Made by a program: the position numbers and the translations under genes
Origin: Streptomyces sp. CB09001
GTDB lineage: Bacteria > Actinomycetota > Actinomycetes > Streptomycetales > Streptomycetaceae
NCBI RefSeq assembly: GCF_003369795.1
Contig: NZ_CP026730.1
Location: 6,687,001-6,751,000 of the forward strand
DNA: 64,000 nt
Direction of reading: 5' to 3'
In this document: positions 36,006 to 44,636 of the stretch, piece by piece
Layout of the letters: each line of letters opens with the position of its first letter
How positions within the stretch are numbered: position 1 is the first letter of the stretch
The notes under the pieces: model-generated
The model's database searches: none
Told to the model about the DNA's origin: nothing
The model's input: the letters and a program-made list of their open reading frames with translations, nothing else

Positions 36006-36662
36006 ATGAGTACTGAGAACAAGACCGGACTCGGCGCGCTGCTGACGCCCGAGGAAAGCGTGCTCACCCTCATTGACCATCAGCCGTTCCAGTTCGCCAA
36101 CCTGCACAGCCATGAACCGACGATGGTCATCAACAACGTCGTCGGGCTCGCCAAGGCAGCCAGGGTGTTCGACGTCCCGACCATTCTGACAACCGTCGTG
36201 GAGGAGCGCGGCGGCCTCCTTCTCCAGGATCTGCAGGATGTGTTCCCGGAGCAGAAGCCGATCAACAGGACCTTCATCAACACCTGGCAGGACGAGCGGG
36301 TCGTGGATGCCGTCAAGGCGACCGGACGTAAGAAGCTGATCATCGCCGGCCTCTGGACGGAGATCTGTGTGGCCATGCCGGCGATACAGGCGGCAGGCGA
36401 GGGCTTCGAGGTCTTCGTCGTCACCGACGCGTCGGGCGGTGTCTCGAAGGAGGCCCACGACATGGCGGTGCAGCGCATGATCCAGGCGGGCGTGGTCCCG
36501 ATCACCTGGATGGCGGTGCTGGGCGAGTGGCAGCGGGACTGGGCCCGCGAGAAGACCGTGCAGGGTGCCGCCGGGGTCCAGGCACAGCATGGCGGTGCGA
36601 GCGGTGTGGCCTTCGCCTGGGAGATGCAGCTCCTGGCCACGTCCCCCGGAGAAGAGGCCTGA
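36006..36662 (+). CDS. Isochorismatase-family (YcaC-like) cysteine hydrolase
   Basis: A 218-residue hydrolase of the isochorismatase-like fold. The catalytic triad is visible: Asp in TLIDHQPFQ (~residue 24), a Lys around KKLIIAG, and Cys in AGLWTEICVAMPAI (~residue 120), followed by the non-Pro cis-peptide region. Length and sequence are YcaC-like; such enzymes hydrolyse small amides or unknown stress-derived metabolites. The ATG at 36006 follows AGAAGGGG. The gene sits behind MarR-type operator A and so probably belongs to the MarR regulon inferred here. Confidence 0.88.
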   Translation: MSTENKTGLGALLTPEESVLTLIDHQPFQFANLHSHEPTMVINNVVGLAKAARVFDVPTILTTVVEERGGLLLQDLQDVFPEQKPINRTFINTWQDERVVDAVKATGRKKLIIAGLWTEICVAMPAIQAAGEGFEVFVVTDASGGVSKEAHDMAVQRMIQAGVVPITWMAVLGEWQRDWAREKTVQGAAGVQAQHGGASGVAFAWEMQLLATSPGEEA

Positions 36663-36865
36663 CATCCCCGCCGCCCCGGGGAGGTGGTCCGGTACGACCA
36701 CGAAGGGAACGCCGACGATTTCCCGGCAGGACGAGCGGCTGATCGACGAGTACGACGTGGGTCTCACTGCCGTGACGGTGCCCGTAGCAGCCTGTCGAGA
36801 ACGGGCCGCCGGATATTCCGGCGGCCCGTGTCCGCCAACCCGGTCATCACAAACTGATGGGCTAG

Positions 36866-37318
36866 AGGTTGTCCCGTAACCAGTGATGCTGCTGGTGCGT
36901 TGGTCGGGCGTGGGTGGGGTGATCTCAGCAGATGATCCGAAGTGGATCGAGCCTTGGCGGGTCTGACCGAGGTGCAGTTCGCGCGGCTGGTGGCACTGCA
37001 AGAACTACCGGTACTCGACCAACCTGCAGGTCGTCATCGACGCCAACAGCCGCCTGGTCGTGGCCATCGGTCTCCCTCTGCCCCGGCAGCCGCAACGACT
37101 GCCGGGCCGTTACCGAGTCCGGCATCGATCGGGCCTGCCGCGGCGCCCCGACCCTCGCCGACGGCGGCTACCCAGGCACCGGCCTCCTCGTCCCGCACCG
37201 CAAACGACGAGGCCAGGGCCGCCTCAGCCCCTCGCAGGAGGCAGAGAACACCGAACATCGCCGGGCACGAGCGCGCGTGGAACACGCCCTGTCGCGGTTG
37301 AAGAACGTCCGTCCCTGA
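36866..37318 (+). pseudogene. IS5-family transposase relic A
   Basis: Pieces of a DDE transposase: LAGLTEVQFARLV, then after a deletion WHCKNYRYSTNLQVVIDANSR, and in a shifted frame LPGSRNDCRAVTESGID, TLADGGYPGTGLLVPHRK and ARARVEHALSRLKN. GAGGTTGTCCCGTAA at 36866 looks like the left terminal repeat. Internal deletion and frameshift make it inactive. Confidence 0.8.
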
Positions 37319-37382
37319 CGTCACGCTCACGAGTGGCGATGAGCAGAGTCACCGACGGGACCCAGCGGCCATTCCGAGACAC

Positions 37383-38120
37383 TCACTGATGTGACGACGC
37401 CACGGCGATTGTGCTGTTGACGATGACCGCGGTCATGGTGCGGGCCACCGCTTCGCCGGCGGCTCCGGCACCCCAGTTGCCGTGTTCCAGCTCCCGGGCA
37501 CGGTCGATCACCGCCGAGGTCCAGGGGATCTGCGGATCGAACTGGGGGAGCGTACCGCTGGCCCAGATCAGAGCCGTCAGTGCGGCGATGCGAGCGGTTG
37601 GCTCTACGCGGTCGACGAGGGCGTCGCGGACTTCTTCGAGGAGGCCGGCCCGACGCCCGTTCCGGCTGTCCTTGAGGACGCTCGTCCTGAAGAAGCCGAA
37701 CACCTTGTGACTGTCCCTGCGAATGTCGCCACGGGTGATGAGACGTTCCAGCACGAGGTGACGGAGCCCCGGACCGATCGCGGGGAGCACCGTCTGGACG
37801 CCGCGTGGTGTGTCCGACACATACTCCCAGGCGGAGAGGAGGATCTCGTCCGACGGCGGTGGCTTGTCCCGGACGGCTTCCACGGTGACGGCCCCGGCCC
37901 GGGTGGTCGTCACGGCTACCGATTCGTGAAGGGCGAGGTCCGCGAGCGCGGCTCCGGCGAGCACGTAGAAGAGAGTGGTCTCGCCGGCAACGACTCCGGA
38001 CTCGGGTTGAAAAAGCAGAAGCAGGAGGTCCTCGGGCAGGGTCGGGGAGTCCGGTCCAGTCGCGGTCCAGGGTGTCTCTGTCCTTGCCTCGATGGATGGT
38101 TCGTCAGGTTGTTCAGTCAT
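37383..38120 (-). CDS. GPP34 family (GOLPH3-like) protein
   Basis: A 245-residue protein of the Golgi phosphoprotein 3-like fold, common in actinomycetes. Typical are LPEDLLLLLFQPESG, VLAGAALADLALHESV, WEYVSDTPRGVQTVLPAIGPGLRHLVLERLITRGDI and RIAALTALIWASGTLPQF. Bacterial members have no assigned enzymatic role; the eukaryotic protein binds phosphatidylinositol-4-phosphate. I start at the ATG at 38120 with GGGGAGGAA in front. It has no operon partner: the relic IS5 lies downstream, glutaminase upstream on the same strand. Confidence 0.85.
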   Translation of the reverse strand: MTEQPDEPSIEARTETPWTATGPDSPTLPEDLLLLLFQPESGVVAGETTLFYVLAGAALADLALHESVAVTTTRAGAVTVEAVRDKPPPSDEILLSAWEYVSDTPRGVQTVLPAIGPGLRHLVLERLITRGDIRRDSHKVFGFFRTSVLKDSRNGRRAGLLEEVRDALVDRVEPTARIAALTALIWASGTLPQFDPQIPWTSAVIDRARELEHGNWGAGAAGEAVARTMTAVIVNSTIAVASSHQ

Positions 38121-38249
38121 GTGTCGGGTTCCTCCCCTGACTGCCCGGAGCAGGTACGGGCAACGGCGTGTCACCGGAGGCGGGCCGGAGACCTCGCCCG
38201 TTCTGCGTCAGTGTGCGGTGCGGCGCGCTGCGGACTCCACCCTGGGTGA

Positions 38250-39566
38250 TCAACCGCCCTGACCTCCTCCCGCGAACGTGGCGTGCAGGTCGGCGCGGTC
38301 CACATGGTCCACATGGTCCACGAGCATGACGCGGCCGTCATCGCCCGGATAGGGATCGGGCATGATCGATTCCGGGTCGACCAGGTAGACCTCGTGACCA
38401 GTCAGCGTCAGCCGGCGCGCGACCTCCAGCAGGACGCGCCGTGCCACGTCGTCGATCGAGTGGACCCTTGTCAGGTCCAAAGCCACCCTGACGTCCGCAG
38501 GGGGGATGTCCATGGCTTCCTGAACAACTCGCTCGGCCCCGGCGAAGCCGATGCCCCCTTGCAGTTGCAGGACCCGGAGCGCGTTCGGTCCGCTGCCGAC
38601 GACATGGTGGGACCGTACGACGGCACGCGCAGCGGCGGGAACCTCCATCACATGCAGACCCATGTCGGAAGAGAACCGTTCGAACAGTGACACCCCGCGA
38701 ACGCTGTTCCCATGGCCATCCAGTCGCGGTGAGAACGTGGCAATGCCGATCTGTCCGGGGAGCGCGCCGATCAGACCTCCGGCCACCCCGCTCTTCGCCG
38801 GGATGCCTACCTGGGTCGCCCAGTCACCGGCGGCGTCGTACATTCCACAGCTGAACATGACGCTCAGCACCTGACGCACCACCGGTTCCGGCACCACCTG
38901 CTCGCCCGAGAGAGGGTTTGTCCCACGGTTGGCCAACGTCGCGGCCATCATGGCGAGATCTCGCGTGGTGACGAGTACCGAACACTGGCGGGTGTAGCCG
39001 TCCACGATGGCCCTCGGGTCCTCGGTGAGGACATTGTGGTTGCGGAGCATATGGGCAATGGCGAGGTTGCGGTGCGCATGCTCCATCTCCGACGCACATA
39101 CCGCCTCATCCATCTCCAGCCGACGACCGGCAAACGCCGAGAGGCCGTGGAGCACGCGTTCCACACGCTCTCTCGGGTTCAGGTCCTCTGCGCCGGCCAG
39201 TGAGTGCACGGTGATCGCCCCGGCGTTGATCATGGGATTGAGAGGACGCCCCGTATCGCTCTCGAGCGAGATCTCGTTGAACGCCTCTCCGGACGGCTCG
39301 ACACCGACTTTGGCGAGCACAGGGTCGAATCCACGATCGGACAGCGCCAACGCATAGATGAACGGCTTGGAGATCGATTGGATGGTGAACTCGGTATCGA
39401 TGTCCCCGGCGCCGTAGACCTCTCCGTCAATCATGGCGAAGGCCGCACCGAGGCGCTCGGGGTCCGCTGCCGCGAGCTCGGGGATGTATCCCGCCGGCTC
39501 CCCGGACCTGTGCGGCTGCACATCTCTCAATGCCTCGGCCAGATAGTCGGGAATGATGGGCCGCAT
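38250..39566 (-). CDS. glsA: Glutaminase A with C-terminal STAS domain
   Basis: A 438-residue glutaminase (L-glutamine to glutamate and ammonia), serine beta-lactamase-like fold. The catalytic Ser-x-x-Lys is in FTIQSISKPFIYAL, further residues in NPMINAGAI, SEMEHAHRNLAIA and GYTRQCSVLVTTRDLA; CGMYDAAGDWATQVGIPAKSGVAGGL is the last family block (to ~residue 310). The remaining ~115 residues form a STAS-type domain (VRVALDLTRVHSIDDVARRVLLEVARRL). The C-terminal VDHVDHVDR comes from a 9-bp tandem repeat at 38297-38323. The ATG at 39566 follows GGAGGACGA. Confidence 0.9.
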   Translation of the reverse strand: MRPIIPDYLAEALRDVQPHRSGEPAGYIPELAAADPERLGAAFAMIDGEVYGAGDIDTEFTIQSISKPFIYALALSDRGFDPVLAKVGVEPSGEAFNEISLESDTGRPLNPMINAGAITVHSLAGAEDLNPRERVERVLHGLSAFAGRRLEMDEAVCASEMEHAHRNLAIAHMLRNHNVLTEDPRAIVDGYTRQCSVLVTTRDLAMMAATLANRGTNPLSGEQVVPEPVVRQVLSVMFSCGMYDAAGDWATQVGIPAKSGVAGGLIGALPGQIGIATFSPRLDGHGNSVRGVSLFERFSSDMGLHVMEVPAAARAVVRSHHVVGSGPNALRVLQLQGGIGFAGAERVVQEAMDIPPADVRVALDLTRVHSIDDVARRVLLEVARRLTLTGHEVYLVDPESIMPDPYPGDDGRVMLVDHVDHVDRADLHATFAGGGQGG

Positions 39567-39827
39567 TCGTCCTCCATGCATCATGGCGGTCTTCACGCTG
39601 CGAGAACCGCGTTCCGTCCGCCCTGGTATCGGGCTGCACCTGGCTGCGCGTCACTGCGTCACAGTGTCGATGCACTCCACGGGGATGACCTGACGCCCCG
39701 CCGGGCGCGGCGCGCGTGATCAATCCCGGGTCCTCGGTGTGCCCCGGCGGAATACCCACCGCCAGCGGTGAATTGATCGAGCCGGCGATCTCGAGGGCGA
39801 CCGTTGCGGATATCGACCGGTGCCCCG

Positions 39828-40496
39828 CTACGAGTGCTCGAGTAGCTCTGTCGGAGCAGGGGCGGCGGTGAGTACGCGAAGCTGGTCGGCGTCGACATGT
39901 GCTCCGAAGGCGGGGTTTCCGGGCTCGAGCCGGACACCCGCTGCGAGGTCGCCGATGATGAGTGGGTCGAATCCGAGGGTGTCGACCAGCGCGGACACGA
40001 CGGCGAGGTCCTCGGGCGAGTCACCGGCGATCGCGATGGCCTTGCGTCCGAGGCCGCCGGCCGGACGCGCCCCGTCCTCGAGGTCGTGGTATCCCGTGTG
40101 GTTGAGGGCTTTCACGACACGCGCGGCCGTCAGGAACCGCTGTACGACTTCACTCGACGAGGTGTCGGGTGGGAGGAGGGTGTCGCGGGGACCATCGACC
40201 TCCCACCAGTGGTTCATCGCGTCGATGACCAGCTTGCCTTCCAGCTTCGAAACCGGGAGGTCACGGTGTTTGCCGAGCGGGAGCGCCAGGACCACCAGGT
40301 CGGCGGCATCCGCGGCCTGAGCCGGCCATACGGCGGTTGCCCCGGGGGTGAGAATCTCGGCGGTGAGCGCGATCCTGGAGGGGTCACCGGACCCGGAGAT
40401 CAGGACTCGATAGCCGGCGGTGACCGCCAGGCGCGCCAGGACGGTGCCGAGCTTACCGGCTCCCAGGATCCCGATGGTGGTGACCGGGTTGGTCAT
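39828..40496 (-). CDS. NADPH-dependent F420 reductase-like protein
   Basis: A 222-residue Rossmann-fold protein of the F420H2:NADP+ oxidoreductase group. [28 protein letters not shown] is the dinucleotide-binding motif; [12 protein letters not shown] and [15 protein letters not shown] are family blocks, and [15 protein letters not shown] follows. It starts inside the last codons of the LLM oxidoreductase gene (ATGA overlap), so the two are coupled: one likely provides reduced flavin or F420 cofactor chemistry for the other. Confidence 0.85.
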   Translation of the reverse strand: MTNPVTTIGILGAGKLGTVLARLAVTAGYRVLISGSGDPSRIALTAEILTPGATAVWPAQAADAADLVVLALPLGKHRDLPVSKLEGKLVIDAMNHWWEVDGPRDTLLPPDTSSSEVVQRFLTAARVVKALNHTGYHDLEDGARPAGGLGRKAIAIAGDSPEDLAVVSALVDTLGFDPLIIGDLAAGVRLEPGNPAFGAHVDADQLRVLTAAPAPTELLEHS

Positions 40497-41572
40497 CGCG
40501 TCGCTCCCGCCGTGGCCGCCGGCTGCTCGGCCAGGAGCTCGCGGACCCGAGGGATGACCTGGGTGCCGTACAGCTCGACCGAGCGCAGACGTGCGGAGGC
40601 TGAAACGGTGCCGGCGGCGGAGTAGATCATGTCGAACCGGCCCGCGTTCAGTGCCCTGATGGTGCGGGCGATCTTGACCGCGACCGTCTCGGCCGAGCCG
40701 ACGTACAGCGATCCGCGGTCCACCTCGGCGTCGAATCCCTCACGGCGGAGCGGCGGCCAGCCGCGCTGCCCCCCGATCCGGTCGCGGATCTCCTTGTATC
40801 CGGGGTAGAAGAGTTCCTTGGCTTCTTCGTCGGTGGAGGCGACGAAGCCGGGCGAATGCGTCCCGACCGGCTGTGCGGTCGTGCCGAACTCCTGGCTGGC
40901 ACGCCGGTACAGGTCCGCATAGGGAGCGAACCGGTTGGGCGCGCCGCCGATGATGGCCAGCATGAGCCGGAAGCCGTACTGCGCGGTGCGGATCACGGAC
41001 TGCGGTGTCCCGCCAACTCCTACCCAGGTGTTGAGCCGTCCCGACTCCGTCTTCGGGTACACGTCTGCGTGGTGCAGGGCGGCGCGAGTGGCGCCTTCCC
41101 AGGTGACCGGCTTCTCGTCCAGGAGCCGATGGAAGAGGTCGATCTTCTCCTCGAACAGCACCTCGTAGTCCGTGAGGTCGTACCCGAACAGGGGGAACGA
41201 CTCGGTGAAGGAACCGCGTCCCAGGATCACCTCGGCGCGGCCGCTGGAGAGCGCGTCGACCGTGGCGAACCGCTGGAACACGCGCACAGGGTCGTCCGAG
41301 GACAGCACCGTCACGCCCGAGGCGAGCCGGATCCGCTTCGTGGTTGTCGCGATGCCCGCCAGCACTGTCTCAGGGCTGGAGATCGCGTACTCGGGACGGT
41401 GGTGTTCGCCCAACGCGACAACGTCGATACCGACCTCATCGGCGAGGACCGCTTCGGTTACCGCCGCGCGGATCGCCTGAGCGTGCGAGACGATCTCGCC
41501 TCGGTCGTTCCGGGGGCGGTCTCCGAAGCTGTCGATACCGAACTCGATCTGCGGCACATCCATCGTGTTCAC
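40493..41572 (-). CDS. LLM class flavin-dependent oxidoreductase
   Basis: A 359-residue luciferase-like monooxygenase/F420-dependent reductase (TIM barrel). Typical blocks: [87 protein letters not shown], and [19 protein letters not shown]. It uses FMN or F420; substrate unknown. The frame starts at a GTG at 41572, and an ATG at 41563 with GAAGTGA ahead is equally possible. Divergent from the MoaF/SnoaL genes with a very symmetric operator between (41701-41750), so probably MarR-controlled. Confidence 0.88.
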   Translation of the reverse strand: MNTMDVPQIEFGIDSFGDRPRNDRGEIVSHAQAIRAAVTEAVLADEVGIDVVALGEHHRPEYAISSPETVLAGIATTTKRIRLASGVTVLSSDDPVRVFQRFATVDALSSGRAEVILGRGSFTESFPLFGYDLTDYEVLFEEKIDLFHRLLDEKPVTWEGATRAALHHADVYPKTESGRLNTWVGVGGTPQSVIRTAQYGFRLMLAIIGGAPNRFAPYADLYRRASQEFGTTAQPVGTHSPGFVASTDEEAKELFYPGYKEIRDRIGGQRGWPPLRREGFDAEVDRGSLYVGSAETVAVKIARTIRALNAGRFDMIYSAAGTVSASARLRSVELYGTQVIPRVRELLAEQPAATAGATR

Positions 41573-41700
41573 TTCGCTCAGCGCTTTCGTCGTAGCGGGG
41601 CAGGGCGGTGTGTGTGGCGCGACGGCCTGACGGAACGACCGTCCAGGGCGGCTGCGCGAGTTCCGGCCCGTCAGGGTCCGTGCCAGGTCATTCCCACCGG

Positions 41701-41750
41701 TCTAGTTGACGTGTAAACAATGACACCTTATGGTTTACACGTCAACTAGA
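41701..41750. promoter_or_regulatory. MarR-type operator/promoter B, divergent and symmetric
   Basis: A perfect 18-bp inverted repeat: TCTAGTTGACGTGTAAAC (41701-41718) and its exact complement (41733-41750), 14 bases apart. Each arm holds TTGACGTGTaAAC, the same element as at 35850 and 44637. On the plus strand TTGACG (41706) and TATGGT (41729) are 17 bases apart, a good promoter; the mirror-image minus-strand promoter would drive the LLM gene. Confidence 0.8.
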
Positions 41751-41917
41751 CCGCGGTGCGATGCCGGCATCCCGGGCGTACGCCGCTCCGCGGAGCTCGG
41801 CCGCCGGGCGTTCGGCGATCCGTGCTTGCCGGCCGGCCGCAGGTTGAACTCAAATCACCGTCGAGGATGTGATCCTCTGTCGGGAGGGGGCTCGCCCCCG
41901 ACGGTCACGCCGAAACG

Positions 41918-42088
41918 GTGGCTCTGAACCTGCGGGAGATCCGCGAAGGCGTGTACCTGAACTCCTGGACCGAGGCGAGCGGGGCCACCGTGACGCACCT
42001 GGAGGACTTCGAGAACGGGGCGCTGTATTCGAACGTGACCGTCGACGGCAAGCTCTACCACTTCACCGGAACCATTGAGGAGGCCTGA
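41918..42088 (+). CDS. Small MoaF-like domain protein
   Basis: A 56-residue protein (LREIREGVYLNSWTEASG, VTHLEDFENGALYSNVTVDG) that resembles one repeat of the MoaF/lipocalin-like beta-barrel. It is much shorter than full MoaF proteins; upstream the frame is closed at 41870, so it is either a natural half-barrel that dimerises or the end of a larger lost gene. GTG start with weak ribosome site; it ends 2 bases before the SnoaL ATG, with GAGGAGG supplied from its own 3' end. Downstream of divergent operator B. Confidence 0.55.
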   Translation: MALNLREIREGVYLNSWTEASGATVTHLEDFENGALYSNVTVDGKLYHFTGTIEEA

Positions 42089-42090
42089 CC

Positions 42091-42486
42091 ATGGCCCAGT
42101 ACGCCGCAGCGCAGGACGACAAGGCACAAGGCAACGTCGACATCGTCCTCACCGCCATGCGGGAGTTGTTCGCCGACAAGGACCTCACCGCGATAGACCG
42201 ATACTGGGCCGAGCCCTACATTCAGCACAGCCCGCAGATGCCCAATGGACTCGACACCCTGCGTCAGGTCGTTCCGAACCTGGAGGGCTTCTCCTGGGAG
42301 CCGCAGCGGATCGCCGCCCAGGGCGATCTGGTCTTCACCCACAGCATCGTCCACGGCTGGGCCTCGGACCCCGTGGCCATCGTCGACATCTTCCGGCTGG
42401 ACGACGGACGCATCGTGGAGCACTGGGACGTCGTCCAGGACATCGTCCCTCCGGAAGAATCAGCCAACGGCAACGCCATGGTCTAG
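42091..42486 (+). CDS. SnoaL-like / NTF2-fold protein
   Basis: A 131-residue alpha+beta cone protein: VDIVLTAMRELFADKDLTAIDRYWAEPYIQHSPQMPNG, then DLVFTHSIVHGWASDPVAIVDIFRLDDGRIVEHWDVVQ. These are the markers of SnoaL-like predicted ester cyclases/isomerases that are common in stress and catabolic loci; the substrate is unknown. It ends in a 4-base convergent overlap with the MarR gene. Confidence 0.87.
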   Translation: MAQYAAAQDDKAQGNVDIVLTAMRELFADKDLTAIDRYWAEPYIQHSPQMPNGLDTLRQVVPNLEGFSWEPQRIAAQGDLVFTHSIVHGWASDPVAIVDIFRLDDGRIVEHWDVVQDIVPPEESANGNAMV

Positions 42487-42950
42487 TCCGGCTGCTTCTC
42501 CATGTGATCCAGGACGCGCTGGGAGATCCGGCCGAGCGTGTTGAGCTGGTTCGGGGTCAGGGCATCGACGAAGAGGCGGCGGACGTGCTCGACGTGCAGA
42601 GGCGCGGCCTCTTCGATCGCCCGGTAGCCGGCCGGGGTGGCCACGATGAACGCTCCGCGTCCGTCGTCGGGACACTCCTCCCTGGCTACGAGCCCGCGTT
42701 TCGCCATCCGAGTGACCTGGTGGGACATCCGGCTCTTCTCCCACTCCACGAGTTTGGCCAGATCCAGGAAGCGCATCCGGCCGTTACCCCTCTCGGTGAG
42801 GCTGGCGAGCACGATGTAGTCCGCTGCTGACATCCCGGAGTCGGCCTGGACGCGTCGCGACAGCCGTCCGATGAGCTTCTCCTGCATGCGGATGAAGCTG
42901 TCCCAGGCGGCCTTCTGGTCCGGGTCGAGCCAACGCGGCTGTGCGTCCAT
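42483..42950 (-). CDS. MarR family transcriptional regulator
   Basis: A 155-residue winged-helix regulator. The DNA-binding part is MSAADYIVLASLTERGNGRMRFLDLAKLVEWEKSRMSHQVTRMAKRGLVAREECPDDGRGAFIVATPAG (about residues 39-108), with flanking dimerisation helices. No Cys lies in the usual OhrR sensing position near the N-terminus, so a ligand rather than a peroxide may be the signal. It sits in the middle of a group of small redox genes. Four TTGACGTGTCAA-type palindromes over their promoters are its likely operators; its own upstream DNA has a half-site (GTTGACAGC near 42976) and a TAGACT -10 box. Confidence 0.9.
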   Translation of the reverse strand: MDAQPRWLDPDQKAAWDSFIRMQEKLIGRLSRRVQADSGMSAADYIVLASLTERGNGRMRFLDLAKLVEWEKSRMSHQVTRMAKRGLVAREECPDDGRGAFIVATPAGYRAIEEAAPLHVEHVRRLFVDALTPNQLNTLGRISQRVLDHMEKQPD

Positions 42951-43078
42951 GAGGTCAGTCTACGAAACCGTTGACAGCTCACCTACCGGACGTGCCGGTG
43001 TGAGGCGTGCTTCCCGCAGGTCCGGAGTCCGGCACCTCGCGCTCGCGCTGCATCGCGGACGCCCTGGGAACGTTTCGG

Positions 43079-43107
43079 TTGATGCGTCAACTTCGTAGGG
43101 CTAGGCT
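43079..43107 (+). promoter_or_regulatory. MarR-type operator/promoter C, before the GNAT gene
   Basis: GTTGATGCGTCAAC (43078-43091) is a palindrome with two central mismatches. TTGATG (43079-43084) is 17 bases from TAGGCT (43102-43107), the same geometry as promoters A and B. Confidence 0.65.
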
Positions 43108-43167
43108 GATGTCCTGGCTGACGGGATGCTGCCGAGTCGAGCCGGATCAGACGCACGAGGAGGACAT

Positions 43168-43476
43168 ATGACGGTCGAAGTGAGCGACATGCCCGAGGCG
43201 AAGCGCTACGAGGCCCGTGTCGATGGAGAGTCCAAGGTGGCGGGCGTCGCGGAGTACATCCGTACGACGGAACTCGTGGCGTTCGTGCACACCGAGGTCG
43301 AGGCGGAGTACGAGGGCGCGGGAGTCGGGTCCGCGCTGGCCCGCACAGCCCTCGACGAGGCGCGCGCCGCGAACCTGCGGGTGCTGGCCACCTGTCCCTT
43401 CATCGCGGGCTGGATCAGCAGGCACCCCGAGTACCAGGACCTGCTGTACCAGTCCCGCAGCAAGGTCACCGACTGA
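43168..43476 (+). CDS. GNAT-fold N-acetyltransferase, YjdJ-like (copy 1)
   Basis: A 102-residue minimal acetyltransferase: YEARVDGESKVAGVAEYIRTTELVAFVHTEVEAEYEGAGVGSALARTALDEARAANLRVLATCPFIAGWISRHPEYQDLL. The acetyl-CoA loop is GAGVGSAL. This short form (GNAT_2/YjdJ) is widespread; targets are unknown. ATG behind GAGGAGG. Paralogue at 45685. It follows MarR-type promoter C and precedes an iron-sulfur protein gene. Confidence 0.88.
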   Translation: MTVEVSDMPEAKRYEARVDGESKVAGVAEYIRTTELVAFVHTEVEAEYEGAGVGSALARTALDEARAANLRVLATCPFIAGWISRHPEYQDLLYQSRSKVTD

Positions 43477-43507
43477 CAAGCCGAGCACGACGGGAGCGGA
43501 GGCGGGC

Positions 43508-43807
43508 ATGAGCGGCGAAGCCGAACAGAAGTCCTGTCAGACGGAATCGATCACGGTGACCTTCGAGGCGAGGCGCTGCCTTCACGCCGCCGAATGCGTC
43601 CATGGTCTGCCCGAGGTGTTCGACCCGACGAAGCGACCGTGGATCCAGCCGGACAGGACCACGGCCGAGCTCCTGGCGGAGATCGTCCGGCGCTGTCCCT
43701 CGGGCGCGCTCCAGTACGAACTCGTGCCGGGCGGGACGGAAACCCCGAACGGCCCACCACGATCACCCGAAGCGCCACCGGGCAACTGGCCGTGCGCGGG
43801 CAGCTGA
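43508..43807 (+). CDS. [4Fe-4S] mono-cluster (Fer4_19) protein, probably frameshifted
   Basis: Reads 99 residues. Residues 14-75 match the Fer4_19 divergent ferredoxin domain: ITVTFEARRCLHAAECVHGLPEVFDPTKRPWIQPD and IVRRCPSGALQY, with the Cys ligands present. After YELVPGG the frame becomes nonsense-like and stops, while the -1 frame continues as the expected C-terminal CDGSH-type domain (see 43735-43959). A single base deletion, or sequencing error, around 43735-43745 explains this. The intact form would be a two-cluster iron-sulfur protein of unknown redox role. It lies downstream of the GNAT gene in the MarR group. Confidence 0.75.
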   Translation: MSGEAEQKSCQTESITVTFEARRCLHAAECVHGLPEVFDPTKRPWIQPDRTTAELLAEIVRRCPSGALQYELVPGGTETPNGPPRSPEAPPGNWPCAGS

Positions 43808-43959
43808 GCGTGGACACGCCGCACGGCGCGCGCGCCGAGACCAGGGCCGTACTGTGCGGCTGCGGTCGGAGCGGCCTCCAGCCATACTGCGACCACGCGG
43901 GGCCACGCGTTCAATCGCGCATCGATCCTGAGCAAGCACCGCGTACCGCCGCCTCGTGA
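43735..43959 (+). pseudogene. Out-of-frame CDGSH iron-sulfur domain of the preceding gene
   Basis: In the -1 frame: PTTITRSATGQLAVRGQLSV and ETRAVLCGCGRSGLQPYCDHAG. C-x-C-x2-S-x3-P-x-C-D then His is the CDGSH pattern, but the Gly-Ser between Asp and His is absent, a second departure. The frame runs to the TGA at 43957-43959. Confidence 0.65.
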
Positions 43960-44129
43960 CCATTAGGGCCACTGCTCCGGATCTTGACGGTCACCGGATG
44001 ACGCTCCCGGCTCCTGCGTCCGGGAAGTCCCCGAAGTTGTGCGCCGGTCGATCTCCGAGGGCCGAGCTCTGGGCGGGTCTGCCGGGCAGCCGAGGGTGTG
44101 ATCCGGTGGCCACCTTCTCGGCAACGTCC

Positions 44130-44558
44130 CTAGATGGTGACCGCCACCCAGATCGTGGCCGAGATCTTGTCTGCGGAGAGGACCTGCTGGGCGGCCTCGT
44201 ACGCGGACGTCTGCTTCGAGGCGTTCGCCGGATCGGTTGCGGCCTCCGCCAGAGCGAGGGCGGCGCGCTCCGGGGGAGTGAACAGGCCGGTGTCCCGCCA
44301 TGCGCTCAGGACTCCGAGTCTCTGGGGTGATTCGCCGGCGCGCAGGGCCGCTCTGGTGTGCACGTCGAGGCAGTAGGCGCAGCCGTTGAGCTGGGAGACG
44401 CGGAGGTTGATCAGTTCCACGGTGGTGCGGTCGAGTCCGGCCTCGGAGGCTGTCGTTCGCACCACTTCCGACACCTGCACCAAGGCACGGAAGGCCTGGG
44501 GACTCTGTTTGTCGATGAAGACCCTTCGGGTCGGGGAGTTGTGGGTGTGGTCGCTCAC
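44130..44558 (-). CDS. Carboxymuconolactone decarboxylase / AhpD-like protein
   Basis: A 142-residue alkylhydroperoxidase-like protein. The redox motif is INLRVSQLNGCAYCLDVHTRAAL (C-x2-C-x3-H, about residues 52-59), preceded by QSPQAFRALVQVSEVV. AhpD-like members act as thiol peroxidases or with low-molecular-weight thiols. The end (ISATIWVAVTI, stop) comes a few residues earlier than usual, where relatives have NAFNR-type sequence, so the C-terminus may be clipped. GTG start at 44558 behind GAAGGAG. Divergent from pirin across operator D. Confidence 0.82.
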   Translation of the reverse strand: MSDHTHNSPTRRVFIDKQSPQAFRALVQVSEVVRTTASEAGLDRTTVELINLRVSQLNGCAYCLDVHTRAALRAGESPQRLGVLSAWRDTGLFTPPERAALALAEAATDPANASKQTSAYEAAQQVLSADKISATIWVAVTI

Positions 44559-44636
44559 GACGGGGCTCCTTCGGGTCACGCTCACAGTGGCCTGTCTCCG
44601 GGTGTTGTGGCCATCGGCCTGCCTCCATGGCATTCT

